Of a stretch of 17,800 bases of DNA, positions 13,916-17,800 are shown piece by piece. How positions within the stretch are numbered: the stretch's first letter is position 1; every line of letters starts with the position of its first letter. Where the stretch lies: NCBI GenBank assembly GCA_028695395.1, contig JAQVJB010000003.1, positions 1 to 17,800 on the forward strand. The letters are read 5' to 3'. Made by a program: the position numbers and the translations under genes. The DNA is from Actinomycetota bacterium. Lineage in GTDB: Bacteria > Actinomycetota > Humimicrobiia > Humimicrobiales > Humimicrobiaceae. The notes beneath the pieces were generated by a model. That model did no database searches. It was not told the DNA's origin and saw nothing but the letters and a program-made list of their open reading frames with translations.

Positions 13916-14305
13916 TCAGAAGCCTTTTTTTCCTTTTATTTTGTTAAATCTTTTAAGAAAAGTTTTTAAAATATTTTCCCTGTATTTAATAAATTCCACC
14001 CATTGGGCAAGCTCACTATCGCCCTTATCTGTTATTGAATAATTCTTTTTTGCAGGACCTGATTTACTGGTTTCCCACTGTGACTTTATCAAGCCTTCTT
14101 TTTCAAGAAAGTTCAGTGTTCTGTAAATTGCACCAAAATCATTACCCGACTGGGTAAAACCTATTTTTGAATATTTTTCAGTAAGCTCGTAGCCATAAGA
14201 GCCGCCTTCAGAAAGGAGCAACAAAATCGATGGTACAAGAAAACGATCCATTCTTTTTGCTCCACAACTACAGTTTTTGCTGCGACATTTTTTTATTTCA
14301 GACAT
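13916..14305 (-). CDS. PadR-family transcriptional regulator with N-terminal cysteine cluster
   Basis: This 129-residue winged-helix regulator carries typical PadR segments: RFLVPSILLLLSEGGSYGYELTEKYSKIG, then GAIYRTLNFLEKEGLI in the recognition region, then KKNYSITDKGDSELAQW. PadR proteins act as dimeric repressors released by small molecules. Before the winged helix is a short extension KKCRSKNCSCG with Cys7, Cys12 and Cys14, suitable for binding a metal or metalloid or for redox sensing. It lies between a cupin gene and two permease genes, all co-directional, so it likely represses this operon. The ATG at 14303-14305 has only a distant AAAGGA. A remembered database name for similar proteins, a PHB-responsive repressor (PhaQ), does not fit this context well. 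Confidence 0.86.
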   Translation of the reverse strand: MSEIKKCRSKNCSCGAKRMDRFLVPSILLLLSEGGSYGYELTEKYSKIGFTQSGNDFGAIYRTLNFLEKEGLIKSQWETSKSGPAKKNYSITDKGDSELAQWVEFIKYRENILKTFLKRFNKIKGKKGF

Positions 14306-14360
14306 TTTTAAATATAAATCCTTTTATTATTCTGAAATTAACTGTTTTGATTTAAAAATA

Positions 14361-14669
14361 TTATTTTTCTGCTTTTATCTGTATCCCTAACATTTTTATA
14401 CCGGTCTTTGTTTTTAAGGAGATTTTTGCAGGTTCAGTGATAATGCAATTATTTGTAAAAATTCTGTTTTTCTCGCCATTAACCACTATTTCTCCTTCTC
14501 CTTCTATTACATAGAAAATAACACTATCTGTCATTTCGCATAATGGGATTTCTTCATTTTCTGCAAGTTTTATTACTCTTGTTTTAAATCCGTCTGATTT
14601 AAAGAGTACATTTTTATCCCTATCTTTATAAGGAAAAGTTTTAATGGTTTTTAAGTCAAAAATATTCAT
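14361..14669 (-). CDS. Small cupin-domain protein
   Basis: This 102-residue protein is a single cupin barrel. VIFYVIEGEGEIVVNGE (about 50-66) is the first conserved cupin motif with its Gly-rich turn, and NNCIITEPA resembles the second. The histidines that normally bind metal are absent: the segment before the motif reads PLCEMTDS, so a metal site, if present, would use Cys and Glu. Such proteins often bind small ligands or act as accessory or detoxification proteins. No clear ribosome binding site precedes the ATG at 14667-14669. It follows the promoter at 14706-14734 and precedes the PadR gene by 55 bases, so it probably heads the PadR-permease operon. No reaction can be assigned. Confidence 0.8.
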   Translation of the reverse strand: MNIFDLKTIKTFPYKDRDKNVLFKSDGFKTRVIKLAENEEIPLCEMTDSVIFYVIEGEGEIVVNGEKNRIFTNNCIITEPAKISLKTKTGIKMLGIQIKAEK

Positions 14670-14705
14670 ATAAACAGGCTATATGTTTGTAATATATATA
14701 TGGTT

Positions 14706-14734
14706 ATAATATTTATTCAGGATTATTCTGTCAA
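14706..14734 (-). promoter_or_regulatory. Sigma-70-type promoter of the cupin-PadR-permease operon
   Basis: On the minus strand TTGACA (complement of 14729-14734) is followed after 17 bases by TATTAT (complement of 14706-14711). The -35 box is a perfect consensus match and the -10 box matches at five of six positions, making this the best promoter in the window. Transcription would start about 30 bases before the cupin ATG. Confidence 0.65.
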
Positions 14735-14739
14735 GCAAT

Positions 14740-14763
14740 TTTCCCTGACCATGACCGGGGAAA
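14740..14763. promoter_or_regulatory. Dyad just upstream of the cupin promoter
   Basis: TTTCCC (14740-14745) and GGGAAA (14758-14763) are inverted repeats around a GC-rich centre that also contains the direct repeat TGACC, TGACC. It ends six bases before the -35 box and is the only GC-rich patch in this gap. It could be an activator or PadR site. It also lies downstream of sufB, but no T-run follows, so a terminator is less likely. Confidence 0.4.
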
Positions 14764-14850
14764 GACTTACTGATTATTATTTTGACTTTTTTAAAAGTAT
14801 TAAGAAATGTTTTAAAAATATAAATAAAGATTGCAATACAAAGATTAATG

Positions 14851-15774
14851 CTAATTTAAAAGTCCCTGGATGATAAGTTCGGTTGCCTCATCTTCGTCAA
14901 GACCTCTGGACATAAGTGTTTCCAGCTGTTTTTTATCTACGCTTCCTATAGAAGCTTCGTGTGTAATATGAGCAGTAGCATTTTTTACTTCTACAATCGG
15001 AACAGCACTTGCCTGCCCATTGTCCTTTATGATTTCTTTGCAGTCAACATGCCCTCTTGAATAATTGCCAGAGGCAATTAGCTTGTTGAAAATTTCAGCC
15101 TTTGCATTATCTCTTACTGCCACTCTGGAAGTTAAAACACCTTTTGAATTGTTGCCGTTAAGATATCCGGTTTCTCTTATAATAATTCTGTCATCATCTG
15201 TTCCGCTAATTCTTGCCATCATTTCCATCACGGAATCAGGACCGCATTTTGACTCGATATCCATGTCAATAAGCCCTACCCTGCCTTTTACAAGCTCGAA
15301 CTCTGTTTTAAATTTTGCTTCTTTTTCAAGAATCACTTTTGTTTTGGGTATTACCCTTACTCCTCCGCCGGGACTATGTATGTGCTTTTCAAAATAAGAG
15401 TATTTTGCTTTTTCACGCAAAAGTATCTTTGCATTCATCTTATGAAGAACATCTTTTGCAGTAGGAAAAACGCAATGCGCAAGAAGAGATATTGATGCAC
15501 CTTTTTTAATTTCAGTATTTATCTCAATATTTTGAACAGCATTTTCTGCAGTAACCCCGAAACAGAGGTGAACAGGTTTTATTATTATTTTGCCTTCTTT
15601 TACAATTAGCCTAATCCTGACACCATCTTTTATGCTTTCTGTATTTATTTCAATCCCCTCTATTATATTGGAAGAGATAATCTTATCTTTATTTATTACC
15701 AGTCTTGCCACATTAGGGTCATGAATAATATTTTTCAGATCGGCTGCTTCATATAATATTTCTTCTTTTAACAT
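14851..15774 (-). CDS. sufB: SUF Fe-S cluster scaffold protein, short SufB/SufD-type
   Basis: This 307-residue protein is a SufBD-family scaffold that receives sulfur and builds Fe-S clusters with SufC. The C-terminal half has the family's beta-helix repeats and the diagnostic end: IVEVKNATAHITHEASIG, then a helix with LETLMSRGLDEDEATELIIQGL that docks SufC. By my alignment from memory, Cys245 in HVDCKEII matches the essential Cys405 and Glu273 matches Glu434 of E. coli SufB, so this is SufB-type rather than SufD-type. It is much shorter than classical SufB (about 490 residues), as in the minimal SufBC systems of anaerobes and archaea. The gene starts 39 bases after sufC. No sufD, sufS, sufU or sufE is adjacent. 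The start lacks a clear ribosome binding site. Confidence 0.9.
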   Translation of the reverse strand: MLKEEILYEAADLKNIIHDPNVARLVINKDKIISSNIIEGIEINTESIKDGVRIRLIVKEGKIIIKPVHLCFGVTAENAVQNIEINTEIKKGASISLLAHCVFPTAKDVLHKMNAKILLREKAKYSYFEKHIHSPGGGVRVIPKTKVILEKEAKFKTEFELVKGRVGLIDMDIESKCGPDSVMEMMARISGTDDDRIIIRETGYLNGNNSKGVLTSRVAVRDNAKAEIFNKLIASGNYSRGHVDCKEIIKDNGQASAVPIVEVKNATAHITHEASIGSVDKKQLETLMSRGLDEDEATELIIQGLLN

Positions 15775-15813
15775 TTTCTTTTATTTATCGTAATCTTTTC
15801 AAATAAAGTAAAA

Positions 15814-16560
15814 CTATATATTCTTCTCTAGTTCAGAGAAAAGGGGAATATTCTTATGGGCACATGAAAGACACTTACCCTCAAAATACTTTCTTATCTT
15901 ACTTACCTTTCCTTCATCAAGCAAAGTTCCGCTGCAAAGCAGATAAGCATATTGTGCATTTTTTAATACTTCAAGGCTGTGAGTAATTAATATTACTGTT
16001 GCTCCGTTGCTGTGAAGATGCTTTATGGCACTAAAAATATTATCGAGTGAAGCAACATCAATACCTGAATCAGGCTCATCCAGTATTACAAGTTCGGGTT
16101 GCATGGCAACAATTGAGGCAAGTTCAAATTTTTTTCTTTCTCCCCCGCTCAGACTTTTGTCTATAGCCCTTTCTGAATATTCTCTGTAATCAATACCAAG
16201 AATCGATAATGCTTTTACTATGCTGTCTTCTTTTTTATCTTTTGTGGATGCCTGCATAAACTGCCTGATCTTCAGACCTTCAAATCTTGCAGGTTCCTGC
16301 CAGCCCATTGTTATCCCGAGCTTTGCTCTTTCATAAACACCCAGCTTTTTAATAGAAATGTCTTTAAAAATAATATCACCTTCAAATTTTCTGTAACCCT
16401 CAAGACCCATTACTATAGATGCAAATGTTGATTTCCCCGCACCATTAGGTCCGACAACTGCATGTATTTCTCCTTCCCTGAAATTAAGGCTGAGATTATC
16501 CAGTATTTTCTTTCCATTGAAAGAAAGAGTAAGATTATTTGTTTTTAATATTGTGTCCAT
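15814..16560 (-). CDS. sufC: SUF Fe-S assembly ATPase SufC
   Basis: This 248-residue ABC ATPase powers the SufB scaffold in Fe-S cluster assembly in the cytosol. Walker A is GPNGAGKST (37-45), the Q-loop region is MGWQEPARF, the signature is LSGGERKKFELA, Walker B is LVILDEPDSGID and the switch histidine is in LITHS. The acidic DEPDSGID and the MGWQEP Q-loop are SufC features that separate it from transport ATPases. The start at 16560 is chosen because AAGGA sits six bases upstream; an ATG two codons earlier directly abuts it. Unusual is a C-terminal CLSCAHKN with two cysteines, which I do not recall from classical SufC. It is the first gene of the sufC-sufB pair and divergent from threonine aldolase. 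Confidence 0.93.
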   Translation of the reverse strand: MDTILKTNNLTLSFNGKKILDNLSLNFREGEIHAVVGPNGAGKSTFASIVMGLEGYRKFEGDIIFKDISIKKLGVYERAKLGITMGWQEPARFEGLKIRQFMQASTKDKKEDSIVKALSILGIDYREYSERAIDKSLSGGERKKFELASIVAMQPELVILDEPDSGIDVASLDNIFSAIKHLHSNGATVILITHSLEVLKNAQYAYLLCSGTLLDEGKVSKIRKYFEGKCLSCAHKNIPLFSELEKNI

Positions 16561-16802
16561 AATCATTCCTTATTATACAACTTTGCATTTTATAAATGAT
16601 TTGGAATTATTAAAAGCAATTTAAAAAATAATTACGCCGAAAATAAAAAATGGAAAAAAAATAAAAAAATATTAAACTTGATATTAATGAGCACAAGCTA
16701 GGAAATGGATGTTTTTTAATTTACTAATCGGCAAAAGTATTATTTATAGCCTGAAAAATAATCAGCAGGTTTTAAAAAATTTTTTGAATAAAAGGAGAAC
16801 TG

Positions 16803-17800
16803 ATGACATTGCAAAAATATATTGATATCAGAAGTGATACTGTTACCCTTCCTACCGAGGAGATGCTTGATGCAATGAGAAATGCAATCTCGGGTGACGA
16901 TGTTTATGAAGATGATCCTACCGTAATTAAACTTGAAGAAAAATCTGCCGGAATTCTCGGAAAGGAAGCTGCAGTTTTTGTCCCTTCAGGGACTTTTGCA
17001 AATCAGCTTGCGATAATGACTCATACATCAAGGGGAGATGAAATAATAGTCCCGGAAGGCAATCATATTGTTATACATGAGGTCGGGGCAAGTGCAGTAT
17101 TGTCCCAGGTGCAGTTAAAAACCATAAAAGATAATTTTGGTGAAGTAGATATCAGTTTGCTAGAAAAGGCAGTAAGGCCTGATGATATACATTTTCCTAA
17201 AACAGGTCTTATATGTATGGAAAACGCTCATTCTTCAGGAAAAGTGGTTTCACTTAAAAACATGAAACAGGTTTATGATTTTGCAGTAAAGCGGAAAATC
17301 CCCGTTCATCTTGATGGTGCAAGGATATTTAATGCTGCAATTGTTTTAAAAACAAAACCATCAGATATAGCGCATTATTGTGATTCTGTAATGTTCTGCC
17401 TTTCCAAAGGACTTTGCTGTCCCATCGGTTCTGTTCTTGCTGGTTCTTATAATTTTATAAAAAAAGCCCGTAAAAACAGGAAACTCATGGGTGGCGGTTT
17501 AAGGCAGGCAGGATATATAGCAGCACCCGGTCTTATTGCTCTTGAAAAAATGGCCAAAAGGCTTGGAGAAGATCATGAATGCGCGAAATATCTTTCAGAA
17601 AGATTGGGTGAAATAGATGAAATCAATATATTTGAAAACCAGCTGGATATAAATATGGTCTTCTTTACGATAAAAAAAGATAATTTCAATGAAATAGATT
17701 TTATAGAATATCTGGGAAAAAATAATATAAAAATAAACCCGTCAGAAGGAAATGAGTTTCGCTTTGTTACTCACTACTGGATTAAAAAACAGGATATTGA
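16803..17800 (+). CDS. ltaE: L-threonine aldolase (low-specificity), truncated by window end
   Basis: The open frame runs from the ATG at 16803 to the last base, giving 332 complete codons; only a few residues are probably missing. This PLP enzyme of fold type I cleaves L-threonine or L-allo-threonine to glycine and acetaldehyde. Visible hallmarks are DIRSDTVTLPT at the N-terminus, DDVYEDDPT, PSGTFANQLA, the ENAHSSG segment (usually ENTHN), HLDGARIFNA with the PLP-binding Asp, and LSKGLCCPIGS with the Schiff-base lysine. VTHYWI near the end is typical of the C-terminus. AAAGGAG lies five bases before the ATG. It is divergent from sufC over about 240 bases. PLP enzymes of this family are tetrameric and cytosolic. 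No frameshift is seen. Confidence 0.95.
   Translation, partial: MTLQKYIDIRSDTVTLPTEEMLDAMRNAISGDDVYEDDPTVIKLEEKSAGILGKEAAVFVPSGTFANQLAIMTHTSRGDEIIVPEGNHIVIHEVGASAVLSQVQLKTIKDNFGEVDISLLEKAVRPDDIHFPKTGLICMENAHSSGKVVSLKNMKQVYDFAVKRKIPVHLDGARIFNAAIVLKTKPSDIAHYCDSVMFCLSKGLCCPIGSVLAGSYNFIKKARKNRKLMGGGLRQAGYIAAPGLIALEKMAKRLGEDHECAKYLSERLGEIDEINIFENQLDINMVFFTIKKDNFNEIDFIEYLGKNNIKINPSEGNEFRFVTHYWIKKQDI

Overview
The window is an AT-rich, densely packed bacterial segment. The AT bias, clear Shine-Dalgarno sites, DeoR-controlled sugar-phosphate genes, archaeal-type triosephosphate isomerase homologues, a fused E1 dehydrogenase and a two-gene SUF system suggest an anaerobic fermentative bacterium (Clostridia-like, or an uncultured lineage such as Atribacterota or Humimicrobiia). 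This is a guess from gene content; no rRNA or marker gene is present.

Left arm (1-1814, minus strand): a uroporphyrinogen-decarboxylase-superfamily protein, an unrecognised 150-residue protein, and the N-terminus of a probable ABC sugar permease running off the left edge.

Centre (about 1815-12742): a carbohydrate-phosphate locus. DeoR regulator 1, an FGGY ketose kinase, a creatininase-family hydrolase and a TIM-like isomerase (copy 1) read rightward. Meeting copy 1 tail to tail is a leftward set: ribulose-phosphate 3-epimerase, a SIS-domain sugar-phosphate isomerase and DeoR regulator 2. Divergent from the epimerase are a second, about 90% identical TIM-like isomerase and a long-form YjbQ/UPF0047 protein, then a single-chain E1 alpha/beta thiamine-diphosphate enzyme. 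The set suggests uptake and phosphorylation of a ketose, isomerisation and epimerisation into the pentose-phosphate pool or glycolysis, and sensing of phosphorylated intermediates by two DeoR proteins. The substrate cannot be read from the sequence. Operator-like repeats flank the regulator 1 gene: TTTC units at exact 11-bp spacing on one side, and GAAA (reverse-complement) units just upstream of the kinase -35 box on the other.

Right arm (12846-14669, minus strand): a cupin, a PadR regulator with an N-terminal cysteine cluster and two half-size YraQ/DUF318-type permeases. They probably form one operon from a good TTGACA/TATTAT promoter and may serve efflux or stress resistance.

Far right: a minus-strand sufC-sufB pair with no sufD or sufS beside it, and, divergently, an L-threonine aldolase cut by the window end. 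I found no tRNA, rRNA, CRISPR array, insertion sequence or phage gene.
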